Assembly: GCA_930367215.1 (NCBI GenBank)
Contig: OV884057.1
Span: 109,021,284-109,085,283 of the forward strand
Source: Pollenia angustigena
Lineage: Eukaryota > Arthropoda > Insecta > Diptera > Polleniidae
DNA: 64,000 bases
Direction of reading: 5' to 3'
The position numbers and the translations under genes are program-made. The first letter of the stretch is position 1; each line of letters opens with the position of its first letter. Positions 1 to 11,900 of this stretch are shown here, piece by piece. The notes under the pieces are model-generated. The model saw nothing but the letters and a program-made list of their open reading frames with translations, had not been told where the DNA came from and searched no databases.

Positions 1-1070
1 CTCATCCACTCACATCTATGGTACTAGAGGTCTGCTTTGAATAATTCACTTGTTTGCCTTTATTTAAAGTGCACAACATTTACTCAAATATTAAACATTC
101 AAAAATATAAGAAAATATTAAACCATATACAAAAATAAGAGAGAATGAATTGAATAAAATACTTGTTTACTGTAAATGAATTTGAGAGTCATTCATAAAT
201 AACAAAACAGTGGAATGACCCGTTAGAGAGAGCAAGTTTACAAAAAATATTCGAATAATTTTGGAATTATTGAATGTCCATACATTTATTTGAATACATA
301 GACATAATATGTGTGTAAGCTTGTGGCTTCCCAGTGGTATAAAAAGTACCAATCGCCACAAATGACAGGCGAAATAGTTAGCACTTTCACTCAATTTGTA
401 CCAGGGTCTAGTGATGTGGCATTCAAATCATACCTAAATCTTTCCCTAGACATGAATATCTAGTGTTAACATTTGAAAATAGGTACCCACTTTTCGCTAG
501 CTAATTCTATAGCTCCAAATAATGCAGAAAACAATTTTTTTTTCAACGACAACAAAAAAAATGTGTATCCGAAATAGATCCCGTTATTAGAACAACAACA
601 AAATCGCTTGCTTTTTGCTAGCACGCTTTGAAGATATAAGTAGCTAACCCTTATGGTAGGTAGAGATTATGCAGAGAGTGATCCGTCGCCACCTCGTAGG
701 ACATCCCCGTGTTAAATTCGCCACTCAAAAGCATGTGAGGTAGATTGTAGAGGGACTAGCGGTAGTTTTTAATGAGCTAGCGAATATACACGTTCAGAGC
801 TAGTACGCCATACCACTGGGAATTCTTTTACTTATAAGAGTTAAGCTTACACATACATACGTAATGTGTAGGTACAGAAATTTTACATTCAAATTATACT
901 TGAATATTTCACTCATTTGACTTTAGTTGCCTGAATTGAATGAGTTTTTATTCGTTTTGTCTTTGGTTATTCTTTCATTTGTTTCTTTATTATTGGGTGC
1001 TCGACACATTGTAGTTAAAAAACAAATGAGTGTGTTGAAATTGGTTTTTATTTATTCTTGCAGACCTCTA
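1..1070. other. Gene-free AT-rich flank
   Basis: No coding region is recognisable on either strand; open frames are under 80 codons and resemble no family. The only structure I see is a 14-base inverted match between 22-35 and 1060-1073 (GCAGACCTCTAGTA and its complement), too short to define an element by itself. Confidence 0.5.
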
Positions 1071-1570
1071 GTAGGTACTCAAGTTAAAGGTAGTTTGCTC
1101 ACGATTGTAAATATTTTGTATCTTTTAATGTTTTATGTTCGATTCAAAAAAAAAAAAAATTAATTTTTTTTTGTAACTAATAGCCTATTTCCGATGTGCT
1201 AAAGAATTATTTTCTGCGTAGCAGGCCTTCAACCGGGAGCATGTATTTTCTCCTCTATGGAATAAAAAAAAACCGGCTTCGCTAACTAAAGCTTCTCTAC
1301 ATAGCCGGCCTTCGGCCGGGCGCAAGGATTTTCTGCCCTATGGTATAACAAAGACCGGCTTCGCTAACTAAAGGTTCTCAGCATAGCCGGCCTTCGGCCG
1401 GGCGAAAGGATTTTCTCCTCTATGGTATAAAAAACACCGACTTCGCTAACTAAAGCTTTTCTACACCTAAAAGATACTTAAATTAACTTAGAGAGGAAAA
1501 TAGTATGCCAACACAAAAACAAAATACATATTTGCAATCGTGAGCAAATTACCTTTAATTTGAGTACCCA
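1071..1570. repeat. Inverted-repeat element with internal tandem repeats
   Basis: The stretch 1071-1120 is matched in inverted orientation by 1521-1570; both arms share GGTACTCAA followed by TTAAAGGTA and TTTGCTCACGATTG. Between the arms lie three GC-richer tandem units. This layout suggests a non-autonomous DNA element of about 500 bp. No target duplication was identified and no protein is encoded. Confidence 0.5.
1220..1465 (+). repeat. Three tandem units of about 82 bp
   Basis: Copies begin near 1220, 1303 and 1385 (spacing 83 and 82). Each has GCCGGCCTTCGGCCGGGCG (diverged in the first), then GGATTTTCT, CTATGGTATAA and CCGGCTTCGCTAACTAAAG. Each unit contains a GC-rich hairpin, GCCGG-CCTTCGG-CCGGGC, that stands out from the AT-rich surroundings. 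Confidence 0.8.
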
Positions 1571-1689
1571 CACATATCACAAAGTGGGCGGGGCAGGTTT
1601 TTGGGTCCAGAGGGCACCACGGGCCTCAGCCCCCTTAAATTTTAATTATGGTTTTTTTCTTTTTTTATTCTGAATCGGAGCCTTAACTA

Positions 1690-2765
1690 GCGAAACCGGT
1701 GTTTGTTATTTTATTTCATTTTATTTACTTAATCGAGCCCATAGGACCATATCGTCCCCTTAATAAAACAATAGTGTATAATTTTTTTCAAATAGGATGT
1801 CTATTAAAACCTCAATATCGCGGTTAATAAAAATTCTTCATATTGGATTTTTCGACGAGTACATAATACCGTTTCTTGTCTTTAAATTTAACAATTTTTT
1901 TTAATTCTACGCATCCTTTAAGACCATAATTATGTCAATCAAAGTGCAAGTCCTCCATATAGGCTATTTTATTTTTTATATGTATATTTTTTGTTTGTTT
2001 ATTTTGTATGGTATACGCTGTTTTATTCAATAATTTAACGGCATTTTTATTAAAATATTTGATCTCAAAAATATCAATTTGTAACATTATAAAAGAGTGA
2101 TTAATTCATAGATTCAATGGCACATATTCATTACATTCCAATTTGGGTTAATTTAAACAAAAAATTATGACCAATTAAGGTATACATTGCGTAAATCAAA
2201 AATAGCTAGAAGTTCATTCGTCTTCTTATTCTTCCTCTACTACATCTGGCTCATCTTAACAATTTCGCTTCTTTCCACCTTGTAAGTTAAAGAAAAATGA
2301 CTGCACAAATTTTGGAGCTCATGCAGCTTTCGATGGTCGGAATGAAACTTGTTCTTAAACAATAGTGTATATAATTATAAGCTATTTTATGAGTTAAAGT
2401 TTTTATAAATTGTATTTTTTTCTACAGGCTAAAATGGATTATAATGCGTATACACTATTATTCTTTTAACAACTTTATAGTGGCAATTTCAAGTAAAATA
2501 GCGCATATGAGCTTACACACTTATTGAAGGAAAATTTTGAACAAAAAATTATACACTATTTTTTCCAACGACATTTTGACCCACTTTTTGGAAGTAGAAT
2601 TTGGCCAAATTTTGACCAGACATAAAATCAATGATGGAGATTCTAAATATGCAATAAAAAAATAATGGTGTACATGCGTATACACTATTGTTTTATTGAG
2701 GGGACGATATATGATCAATACAGTAATATATAATGATCACTTATTTTAATTTGTAAAACTTTTCT
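1690..2765 (-). mobile_element. Non-LTR retrotransposon 3' UTR fragment, split by a TIR element
   Basis: Read on the minus strand, 2765-2707 joined to 1752-1690 matches the 3' end of the non-LTR element at 62060-62160 on the plus strand. Shared parts include ACAAATTAAAATAAGT, ATTATATATTACTGTATT and CCTATGGGCTCGATTAAG, then an AT-rich AAATAAAATGAAA tail. The two parts are separated by the 954-bp TIR element 1753-2706. No coding sequence is left in this copy. Confidence 0.7.
1753..2706. mobile_element. Non-autonomous TIR element with ATAT target duplication
   Basis: The ends are inverted repeats: 1753 onward reads CGTCCCCTTAATAAAACAAT and the complement of the right end reads CGTCCCCTCAATAAAACAAT, continuing as AGTGTATA. 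ATAT occurs directly outside both ends (1749-1752 and 2707-2710). The related non-LTR 3' UTR at 62.1 kb has the empty site. Internal copies of the AATAGTGTATA motif recur near 2360, 2450 and 2680. A minus-strand open frame of 65 codons inside it resembles nothing known to me. Confidence 0.7.
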
Positions 2766-2777
2766 CCATAGTAATTA

Positions 2778-2917
2778 CATAATCACCCCTATCGTGAATA
2801 ACAATTCCTTGGGAGTTTTTTCCCTTTTCCCATTTTTACAATTGAATTAACATAGGAAAAATAGTAAAAGGAAAAAAAACTCCCAAGGAAATTTTATTCA
2901 CGATAGGGAGGATTATG
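2778..2917. mobile_element. Palindromic MITE, 140 bp
   Basis: Two arms of about 45 bases pair almost perfectly: CATAATCACCCCTATCGTGA at the left, and at the right the complement of CATAATCCTCCCTATCGTGA. Both continue into TTCCTTGGGAGTTTTTT. The loop is about 45 bases. No coding capacity. Confidence 0.8.
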
Positions 2918-3510
2918 TTTACTTAAAACTCTTGTAGTTTCGCAAACTTATCCCCGCTTATTAATGGGTAAAGGATTTTTAAATTAACTTTGTATATAAA
3001 GAAATATCTATTCAAAAGCTTTCAAATGATACCAATATCAGCCGTATTCGTACGTTGAGACATGTAGTTGTGATATCGTTGGCTGAAAAGCAAAACCAAG
3101 TAACAATCAAAAATGCGAAATCGGCTTTTTGATTGATAATGATGAATATAAAAATCACCCATGTCCTCTATAATTTTTATTCTCAGATAATGAAAATTAG
3201 GATTTTATAAGCGAAACTTTAAAGTACGTAACTACAAGTGCAAATACTACTTTAAACAAACGCACGTTACCACATACTTAGTGCTTGAAAATAGTCACTT
3301 ACACATATTTATTTCCATTCATTTAATAAAAACAGGCAGTAAATCTTTATATTTCAAAGTATGTTTTGAATTTTTGTAATACATTTTTTTTTTAAATTGA
3401 GCTTTGAATTTTCTATCATTCCCCTTTTAAAGTTGTGTAACAGATGATATATTATTTATATTGTCCTTAGTAAAGACTCGTTAAAACATTATTTTCCCTA
3501 TGTCCTCATC

Positions 3511-3707
3511 CATATTATGAAACATTTGCTGCAAAAACTTTCGTCAATTCTCTTTTGAAACTTCATTCGTGTCCATAGAATAAAAATTTTGTTTTACAAC
3601 ATTGAGTCATTTTCTATGCCCTCTCTCTTTCTTTCAATAACTAACTTACAAAAACTGCTTGTTCCATTCGTCCTTTGTTGATGAAAGGGGAAATGTTTCA
3701 TAATATG
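3511..3707. repeat. Possible hairpin MITE
   Basis: CATATTATGAAACATTT at 3511-3527 is perfectly complementary to 3691-3707. The interior shows no coding capacity. The arms are short, so this could be a decayed element. Confidence 0.4.
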
Positions 3708-4510
3708 TATTAGAACTATCGGTATAAAGTTAGGAGACACACACGCTGTTAATATAATTCGTACAATAAATTATTTTAAAATATAAGGAACTTTGGCAAA
3801 GAATTGAAAAAAATTAACAGTTTTTGTTGTATTTAAAAATAATAAAAGTTGCATGTACAAGGCACTTTAATATACATATACAGGGGTGTTCTGGTAATCG
3901 ATCTGGAAGTTGTTTTTAATACACCTTTTATCTAATTTTTTTTTTAAATTATATTTAATAGAGAAACATTTGTAAATAATTTATTAATCTTTTTTTAATT
4001 TAAGTCGTTATATCAATCAGTAATTTTTTTACCTTAAAATTTTATAAAAACGGTGGTCCACAATTTGAAAAACATTTGTATTTATAATTTAATGTAGACA
4101 TAAAGCTTTAAATGATATTTTCCCGTTTATTTAAGAATTTTTTTATTTCTAATATGTAATTTCATTAAAAATCATAAATGTTCATAGGTGCATATTCATA
4201 CATACATACTTATATTTGGATGCTATGAACATAGGTTTATTATTACATTTCATTTACTATTCATTTCTTAAGAAATCTTTTTGTCCCATTGTTTGTAATT
4301 TTTAAATTTTCCACAATTTCATGTTCGTTCTTTTTTAAGGCACATATTAAACATTTTGGTATTCCATACTTTTGGGATATTACTGAAAGATTATTTTTCG
4401 ATTTGAGATCGCGGTTTCACAATGAACTAAACAAAATTACTGAAATTAGTATTGTGCTTATTTTGTTGAACTATTTATGGGTTTTAATCCAAATTTTTTA
4501 TATTTTTAAT
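3708..4510. other. Gene-free stretch with one TIR remnant
   Basis: No gene seen. At about 3885-3925 the sequence CAGGGGTGTTCTGG, followed by AATCGA and GTTGTTTTTAATAC, matches the terminal repeat of the element at 8043-8548, so a single end of that family is left here. Confidence 0.5.
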
Positions 4511-4720
4511 TAGGCTTAAGTTCATGAAATTAATTTTTCATGAAATAATTTTTATGAAGAAAGGAATTTAACAACATGAAAATTAATTAAAATTGTTATT
4601 GATAATCTTTCATTCTTGACGTGGCTGGGGCCCGAACCCCGGCCGGCAGGTTACCATGACATGTTTCGATCGCAACCACTCGATCTCCTCAGATGGATTT
4701 GCCGTCTTACACTCACTTTA
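4511..4720 (-). mobile_element. tRNA-derived SINE, copy 1
   Basis: On the minus strand there is a tRNA-like head with a B-box-like GGGGTTCGGGCCCC (about 4626-4639), preceded by GAAACATGT. A body follows containing GATTATCAATAA, then AAATTCCTT and ATGAAC..AAGCCTAATTAAA. All these blocks recur in the same order in the copy at 7035-7260, which defines a family. The 5' boundary near 4700-4720 is uncertain. Confidence 0.6.
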
Positions 4721-6220
4721 ACGAAAAAGGCAACGCATCACACGTGTTCTTTCAATACAAAGCAAAGAAGCCAAAAATGCACACAAAAATTTACGGTTCT
4801 GTAACAATTTTTTTTTTTGTTTTGCTTTGTCATTCGTTAAATCGGGATTATTTTTTTTTTTTTGCCATTCGCTATATAATGTTGTTAATGTAAAAATTTG
4901 GCCATTCGTTATATCGGATATTCGTTAAACTGCGTATTCGTTATACCGGGCTTAGACTGTAGTTTTAAATATGGTTTTGTACCAACTAGCGTTACTTCTG
5001 TTGAACTAGTTTTTTTCTGTAATGAATACAAACAAAATCAATATTTGTAACAGAATGCAATATAAGTAATTAGAATTAATAAGAATAAATACACACTTTA
5101 AAATAATGCAGCTTGCTGTGACAAATTTATTCAATCATCTCAAATGCACTTTTTAAACAAACAACATGTAAAACAAAATTGCATCAGAGGATTTGGATTC
5201 CCTAGTTTTTGAAATGATAAATATTGACGCATAATTGTTTTTCTTTTGTTACCCTTGTTACATACTATACATGTGTACATAGAAACGTAGAACTCAAAAA
5301 ATAAATAACATTAGTTTTAATAATATTACACAAATGGATTTATTTATATAAATCGATGTATGCATATTTTTCCATTAACATAATTTTATGTATTTTAGTT
5401 TTAAGAAAATGTGGGGATTTTTGGGGTTAAGAAAATAGCTATTTTGGGGATTTTTGGAAAATGAAAAATCGAAAATTGGGGATAAGACTTAAAATAAAAC
5501 TGGGAACCCTGTTCCTTTCTCCCTTCTTAAAGAAGGAAGTAGCAAATGCGTACTGAATATTTTAGAAGGTCTTTTAAAAAGAAGTTTATACCTTCTAGAA
5601 GGCATACTTCTGAAGGCAGGATATCATGCAAAGCGAATCTTTTAGAAAGGAGTAAAGAGGCCTTCAAGAAGGCCTGCCACTTGCGGTATGTTAATACACA
5701 TACATATGTATATGTTTTATAAAAATAAGGTGTAAATTTGTTTGTTTAAATATGAAATTGCTTTTTTTTCCCCAGAATTTGGAACTAAGAATGTTAAAAA
5801 AAAGGGAAAAATTAAACTGATTTTTGTTTTCGCTCGGATTCGATTTCCAGAACATGGCTGATAACTATTTGTTTAGCCTCATTCATATACATATTTTGTA
5901 TTATTATTTGCAGAGTTAAATAACTCTATTACTTTAGTTGTAAGCAAAAATGTTTGAAACATTTTGCAACTTTCATCGCAATTTCGTCTTAATAATATTG
6001 TAGCTTTCATTCGGTCATAAGAATGGTTTCTTGTGAGTAAAGATTATTAAAAATACCTTCAGTCATTTCACAAAAAATATTGCTAATTGGATGTATAACA
6101 AAACAATTTATCAATTTATATAGATTTTGTACGTTATTTTTTTCGCATTTTTTAAAACTATACCGTATCATGTTAATTGGAATGCCATTCGGCAAACTAA
6201 CATTTTTTCATTACAATTTT
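4721..6220. other. Gene-free repeat-rich stretch
   Basis: No gene is supported. At 4905-4965 there are repeated ATTCGTTA-type motifs resembling decayed pogo/Tigger ends. Near 5500-5512, AAAACTGGGAACCCTG looks like the end of a hAT-type MITE. A run of AAGGCC-type short inverted motifs lies at 5560-5690. None could be delimited. Confidence 0.4.
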
Positions 6221-6224
6221 TGCC

Positions 6225-6299
6225 TTAGGGTGTGTTTGAAATGGTAGTAAGGTACTTAATTCACCATAGAACTTTGCTACCGTTTCACACACACCCTTA
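6225..6299. mobile_element. Short hairpin MITE, about 75 bp
   Basis: AGGGTGTGTTTGAAATGGTA at the left pairs with the complement of the right end, AGGGTGTGTGTGAAACGGTA. The arms of about 27 bases flank a loop of about 20 bases. Confidence 0.6.
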
Positions 6300-7034
6300 G
6301 TATACGATTTTGTTCTGTACAAAATATTAATTTAATCAATAAAAAATATAATTAATAAAAAAGTAATTTTTGCGAATTTCCGCTAATATAGCATTTTTTT
6401 TTACCGAATTTTAGCCATTCCTTATAGTTTTAGGGACTTTTAATCAATTTTATGGCTTGTTTGAAATATTAAAAATTTTGGCGAACTTTCCCATTTTTGC
6501 AACTTTTTTTTTTTTTGTTATTTGGCGACATATTTTTTTTTTACCCATTTAGCGATTTTAAATAAGTTTTAGTGTTTATTTAAAAATTTGTAATTTTTCG
6601 CGAATTTTAGCCGAGTTCGCAATAGAAGCGATTTGTCCCTGTGATTCTTTACAGCTTTCACGATTTTTAACAAATATTAGACTTTTATATCATGCTGTGC
6701 TGTCTCTTTGCCAATTTATTCGTCGTTCGTCTGCCAAAGAAATAGAAATAAACCTATCGCTGAGTTGGTTACGCACGACCAACTCAAAAAAAAATTGTTC
6801 TTAGAAATAGCTATGGCACAAGCTCTAATGTTTACATTTGTACTTTAATTTGTACAAATAAAATGTCGGCGAAAGTGGACAAAAAAACATAATAAACAAA
6901 TGTATTCAGGTTTTCAAGACAAAGTCTTGACAGAAAGAATACGAAAAAACAGAGGAAAAAGTAGGCAACATGTAATTTGAAATTTAAGTGATAATAACAG
7001 CAAATTTCGAACCACCAGTACTACTGGTTAAAGA

Positions 7035-7260
7035 TTGATGTTTGACTGTTGGCTAACGGGCACCGCAGTGATCTTCTGACGATAGAAAGTGGTGTTTCTT
7101 GAAACATGTAAAGATCAACCCGGGTTCAAATCCCAGCTCAGCCAAGAAAAATTATCAATAAATTTTTATAAATATTCCAAGTTGTAAAATTCCTTCCCTC
7201 AGTGAAAATAATTTAATGAAAATTAAATTTGATGAACTCAAGCCTAATTAAAGAATATCA
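7035..7260 (+). mobile_element. tRNA-derived SINE, copy 2
   Basis: The segment has a tRNA-like head: a run around GGCTAACGGGCACCGCAGTG as a loose A-box region, and a near-canonical B box GGTTCAAATCC inside GGGTTCAAATCCCAGC. It then continues as AAAATTATCAATAA, AAATTCCTTCCCTC and ATGAACTCAAGCCTAATTAA. The B-box stem and the body match copy 1 at 4511-4720. The A-to-B distance is longer than in a real tRNA, so this is a derived SINE and not a functional tRNA. Confidence 0.65.
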
Positions 7261-8042
7261 AAAATTAATAATATAAATTTTTATTTATGCAATAAATAAA
7301 CTTTAAAAACTTTATTAATAAATAGGTATTATTTATTAAATGAAATTTTACAACAAATTTTTGTTAATTCTTAATACAAACCAATCAAAAATCCCTAAAA
7401 ATTAGGTCTCAGGATTCCCATAACACAATTGTTATAAACATGTTTGGTCATACAAACAGTTCTTAAAATTTTTTGTTTGGTTTTGCGATTGTAGAAAATT
7501 AAATTTGAAAAAAGTGTCTATTTCGGCAGAGCCTTTAGCCGTAGTGATTAAACTTTTCGAACATTTTAAAGTTACTAAACCTTTTTTTATAAATAAAAAA
7601 AGCGTGAAAATACTTTTTCAACAAAAAATTCAAGTTTGCAAAATACTAGACCAAGGTAGGTCAAAAAAAAAAAAAAACAAATTAAAATTTCAAATATCGA
7701 TATTTCCCAAACTATAGGAGATAAACTATGCATGTCGCTGACTTTTTTAGAACTCGACTAGAAGATTTCATTAAAAAAAAATTTTTAATCGAGCTAAATT
7801 TAAGAATTCTGGATCGTTTTTAATTTTTGAAATACCCTAGGGAACCTAAAGCGGCCCTTCTTATATGGCTCAAGCCGGCGATACACTATACTTTTCAGTC
7901 GTACAATTTGTCAAACAAATCGTGTGCTCTCATAAAGTGTGCGGCTTTAAAATGAATTCAGTCTGGCTTAAAAATACCTTGAGTCACAGATTTTTTTGAC
8001 AAGTCTCTCCGACTTGCAAATGCTTATGAAAATTTTGTTAAA
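7261..8042. other. Gene-free stretch
   Basis: No supported feature. An open frame at 7505-7717 is AT-biased and ends in a poly-lysine run produced by an A tract; it resembles no family. Confidence 0.4.
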
Positions 8043-8548
8043 CAGGGGTTTTTCTGGAAATCGAAAACGGAAAACGCCAGAATTTGAAACGTCGTTTTTT
8101 AATAAAATTTCTGTAATAAAAGAATTTTATGACGAATTTTATACAAATACATACTAGCTTTTTGGTCCCGGCGCTGCTCGGGATTTTCTAAATAAAAAAT
8201 TAAATACTGGAGAATTTTGTTAATAGCTTGACCCCAGCGCTATCCACCACCAATAAAAAAAATTTTATATCACGACAACAGCGCCACCACCTATCGGGAG
8301 TTTTTTTTATTAACCATCAGTCAAAGTAGACCTTTCCAACGCATGTACTCGTTTAAAAATTGGTTGAGTGGTTCTCGATTTATAAAATCAGGAACATAGG
8401 ACAACTTATTTTTTTATATGTATATAGACATAGATTTCTCTATTAAACAGAATTTTTTAAAAAAAATTAAAAAAGTTTGAATAAAAATGTATTAAAAACA
8501 ACTTCAAAATTCTTGCGTTTTGCGTTTTCGATTTCCAGAACACCCCTG
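8043..8548. mobile_element. TIR element hosting a Helitron fragment
   Basis: The left end CAGGGGTTTTTCTGG..AATCGAAAACGGAAAACGCC is matched by the complement of the right end CAGGGGTGTTCTGG..AATCGAAAACGCAAAACGC, with arms of about 70 bases. The 275-bp segment 8154-8428, with Helitron-type ends, sits inside. One further end of the family is at about 3885. No clear target duplication. Confidence 0.6.
8154..8428 (-). mobile_element. Short Helitron-like fragment
   Basis: On the minus strand it begins TCTATATACATATAAAAA and ends with a GC-rich hairpin-like CCCGAGCAGCGCCGGGA followed by CTAG and a flanking T. These are the same terminal features as the Helitron-like elements at 19743-21021 and 41932-43494. 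The base before the 5' TC is G, not the expected A. Confidence 0.5.
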
Positions 8549-8674
8549 AAAATGATAGATTCTATGCGATCAAAGTTGCATTTTCTTGAAAAGTATCTGA
8601 ATAATTTTAGTTTGCATCATTTTTGTCGGATAGTGGTATTGGCAGCAGATTTTGCAAAAAAATTTATGTCAGAT

Positions 8675-8679
8675 AGAAT
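8675..8679. repeat. copia target-site duplication, left (AGAAT)
   Basis: AGAAT directly precedes the 5' LTR and is repeated exactly at 13157-13161 directly after the 3' LTR. Five-base duplications are typical of copia-group integrases. Confidence 0.9.
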
Positions 8680-8832
8680 TGTTGGAGTATTTCCCTAAAA
8701 TACAACTCTGCACATTTTTCGCATTACTCTTTAACTTTATATTCGTTTAGCATAGTAGGCTTTGTATTTTTAAAATGAGCGTTGCTCGCATTGTATTTAA
8801 TTATTCTTTTTCTAATAAACATTGAAACAACA
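8680..8832 (+). repeat. copia 5' LTR
   Basis: Begins TGTTGGAG and ends GAAACAACA. It contains AATAAA at about 8814-8819, a candidate polyadenylation signal. The 3' LTR is identical except for one base. The promoter should lie here, but no strong TATA box is evident. Confidence 0.92.
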
Positions 8833-8849
8833 GGTTATGGGACCAGCGG
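8833..8849 (+). other. copia primer binding site
   Basis: GGTTATGGGACCAGCGG directly follows the 5' LTR. Drosophila copia has a nearly identical GGTTATGGG..CAG site that pairs with an internal half-molecule of initiator methionine tRNA, so the same priming mode is inferred. Confidence 0.75.
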
Positions 8850-8937
8850 AAAATAAATAGAATAATCTAGAGAAGTTTTTTAAATGTAAAGTAAATTTAA
8901 GCGTGTGTCGCGAATAGTGAAATATAAATCAAATAAG

Positions 8938-11900
8938 ATGATGAGTTCGTCAATGTACCAAATAGACAAATTAGATGCCGACAATTACGACACATGGTCT
9001 GTGCAGATGAGATGCATTTTGGTGCACTCCGAATTGTGGTCTATTGTAAGTGGAGCGAAGGTTCAACCAGCAGAAGCGGCAGAAGCAGCTAAATGGGTGC
9101 AAAAGGATGAAAAAGCCCTTGCGGCAATTACGTTATCAGTGAAGCCATCGCAATTAAATTATGTGAAAAGCTGTAAGAAATCCTTAGAGGCATGGGAAAA
9201 ACTTGCCAGTATTTATAAACCAAGTGGTCCTCTACGTAAAGTAAGTCTTTATAAGAAACTACTTAGTCTTCGAATGTCTGATACCACAACTATGACGGAA
9301 TACCTTAATTCCTTCACTGAAACGTCGGACAAACTGGCTGAAGTTGAAATTGTGCTGGGTGATGAGTTATTGGTAATAATTTTGTTGTCGAGTCTTCCTA
9401 AGGAGTTCGAAAATTTTGTCATAGCGATGGAAACTCGAGACAATTTACCCACCCTCAACGTACTCAAGTTAAAGCTGATTGAGGAAGATAATCGTAGAAC
9501 ACAACAAAATGAAAATGGTGAAGAAGCTGTCGTACATCAACAGGCTTTTGTGGCACGGGCATATAAATGCAACAACAACAAAGGTTACAACAATCATACA
9601 ACCAACAGTAGAAATAAAAAAGTCAACGACAACAACAACAACAACAATGGTAACGGCCATAAATTCAAATGCTACAACTGCGGTAAGCGTGGCCATTTCG
9701 CAAAAAATTGTAAGAGTGCGACAAAAAATGAAGGGGAAAAGAAAGAGCAGCATCGTTCGTTCGCTATGCTTGCAGCCTGCAACAAAAATAGTTTTGATCG
9801 CAATTCTTGGTGCGTTGACAGCGGCGCTACAGCACATATGTGTTGCAAACGTGAATTATTTTCAACATTCGTAGAAAGGAAAGAGAAAATCATGTTAGCG
9901 TGCGACAAATTCATTGAAGCTGAAGGTAAAGGAGACGTAAAAATCAAGACAGAACATGATGAAATTATTTTGCGCGACGTTCTCTATGTACCTGCAATGG
10001 TTGGAAACTTTATGTCAGTGGTCAAGGCAATAGAAAATGGTTTTATCGTAAAATTTAAAGATGACACGGCGAATATTGAAGATGAAAAGGGTGAAGTTAT
10101 TTTAACAGCAAGGAAAAAATTAAATTTGTTTATATTTTCAGAACAACCCCACTTGAATTTTTGTTTATCAAATGTTGATGCTGTACGTTGGCACAACCGG
10201 TACGGGCATCTCAATTTTAGAGGGTTAAGCGATTTAGTATGCAAAAATGCTGTGAACGGTCTTGAAATGAAAACAGTGCCAAATGACATTGCTTGTAAGA
10301 CATGTATGAAATCTAAAATCACTTCGCAACCCTTTTCGCCTGCTAGTCAAAAAAGAGCTGATAATATGTTGGATTTAATCCATACGGACGTCTGTGGACC
10401 AATGAACACACCATCAATTGGAGGTTCACGTTACTTCGTTACATTTATTGATGACCATTCACGAAAAATATTTGTATATTTTGTGAAAAACAAAAGTGAG
10501 GTTTTTGAAAAATTCAAACTATTTAAGGCAATGGTAGAAAATCAGCATGAACGTAAAATCAAGGCCATTAGAAGTGACAACGGCGGAGAGTATGTTAATA
10601 CTCAATTTAACAAATTTTTAGAAGATAATGGCATACAAAGGCAGTTGACTGTTCCATACACTCCACAGCAGAATGGTATCGCTGAGCGAGCCAATAGAAC
10701 AATAGTAGAGATGGCACGTAGTATGATGGTTTATGCAGGTGTTGATGATGCATTGTGGTCTGAAGCTGTTCATACAGCCGTTTATATTAGAAATCGGTCC
10801 ATTACAAAAGTTTTGAAGGACAAGACTCCATATGAGATCTGGTGCGGTAGGAAACCAAATGTTGGTCATTTTCGTATTTTTGGTTCACCTGCAGTGGCAC
10901 TCGATAAGACCCAATCAAGAAAATTCTCAGCAAAGGGCAAGGAATATATATTTGTTGGTTATTCCCTAACTGCAAAAGCGTATAGATTGTATGATGATGA
11001 GCTAAAGCGAGTTGTTGAAAAAAGAGATGTCATATTCTGTGAGAACATTTTTCAGAATACAGATGTAACAGGTGCTGTAGATTTTTACGGTTTTACAAAC
11101 GACGATTCCAACTCTGATGATAATGTATTAAACTCCAATAAGGAAACTGCAATCGAACTTCAGAGTGATGATGATGCACAGTATGAGTCTAGCTCTGAAT
11201 ATGGTTTTAATGGTTTTGAATCCGAAGGTGATGTTACACAAAGTACTCAACGTGAAGATGATGATCCACAGCCCAGTGGTAGTAAAGCCAGAAGTCGTGG
11301 TAGACCAAAACTGATTCGTTCAGGTAAAGTTGGCCGCCCTAAGAAGATTTACAACACACTCCACTTTGCAGATGGTAATGATGATGTTCCTATACCACAA
11401 TCATTCAAGGATGCAATTAGTGGCGATCAGTCTGGTAAGTGGAAAAATGCAATGAAAATTGAATATTCTGCCCTGAAACAAAACGAAACGTGGTCATTAG
11501 TTGATCTACCCAATGGTAAAAAGGCAATTGGTAGTAAATGGGTATTCAACCTTAAGAAGGATGAAATGGGCAATATTGAACGTTTTAAGGCTCGCCTAGT
11601 TGCTAAGGGGTGTAGTCAGGAGTTTGGTGTTAACTACAGTGAGACGTTTTCACCAGTCGTTCGTTATTCGACCATACGTATGATGTTTGCATTAGCCGCG
11701 GGAAAAGAACTTTATTTACATCATGTTGATGTTTCAACTGCATATTTGAATAGTGAGTTGAATGAGGAGGTGTATATGAGACAACCCGACGGATTTGTGG
11801 ATGAAAATAACCCAAATCAAGTTTTACGTTTGAAAAAGGCTATCTATGGACTTAAACAGTCTGGTCGAGCCTGGAATACGACATTAGATCGTGCAATCCG

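Noticed and set aside
4616..4893. Overlapping open frames of 62 and 66 codons
   Set aside because: They lie across the minus-strand SINE and poly-T tracts; no protein-like conservation.
5398..5512. hAT-type MITE end (CTGGGAACCCTG)
   Set aside because: Only one end could be found; the partner end and target duplication are missing.
7040..7145. Possible tRNA gene with GGTTCAAATCC
   Set aside because: No full cloverleaf, A-box to B-box distance too long, and a second copy shares the downstream body, so it is a SINE.
7505..7717. Frame containing LFEHFKVTK, faintly like the end of the missing Nup154 first exon
   Set aside because: Similarity is a few residues only, there is no donor in the required phase, and the rest of the frame is A-tract driven.
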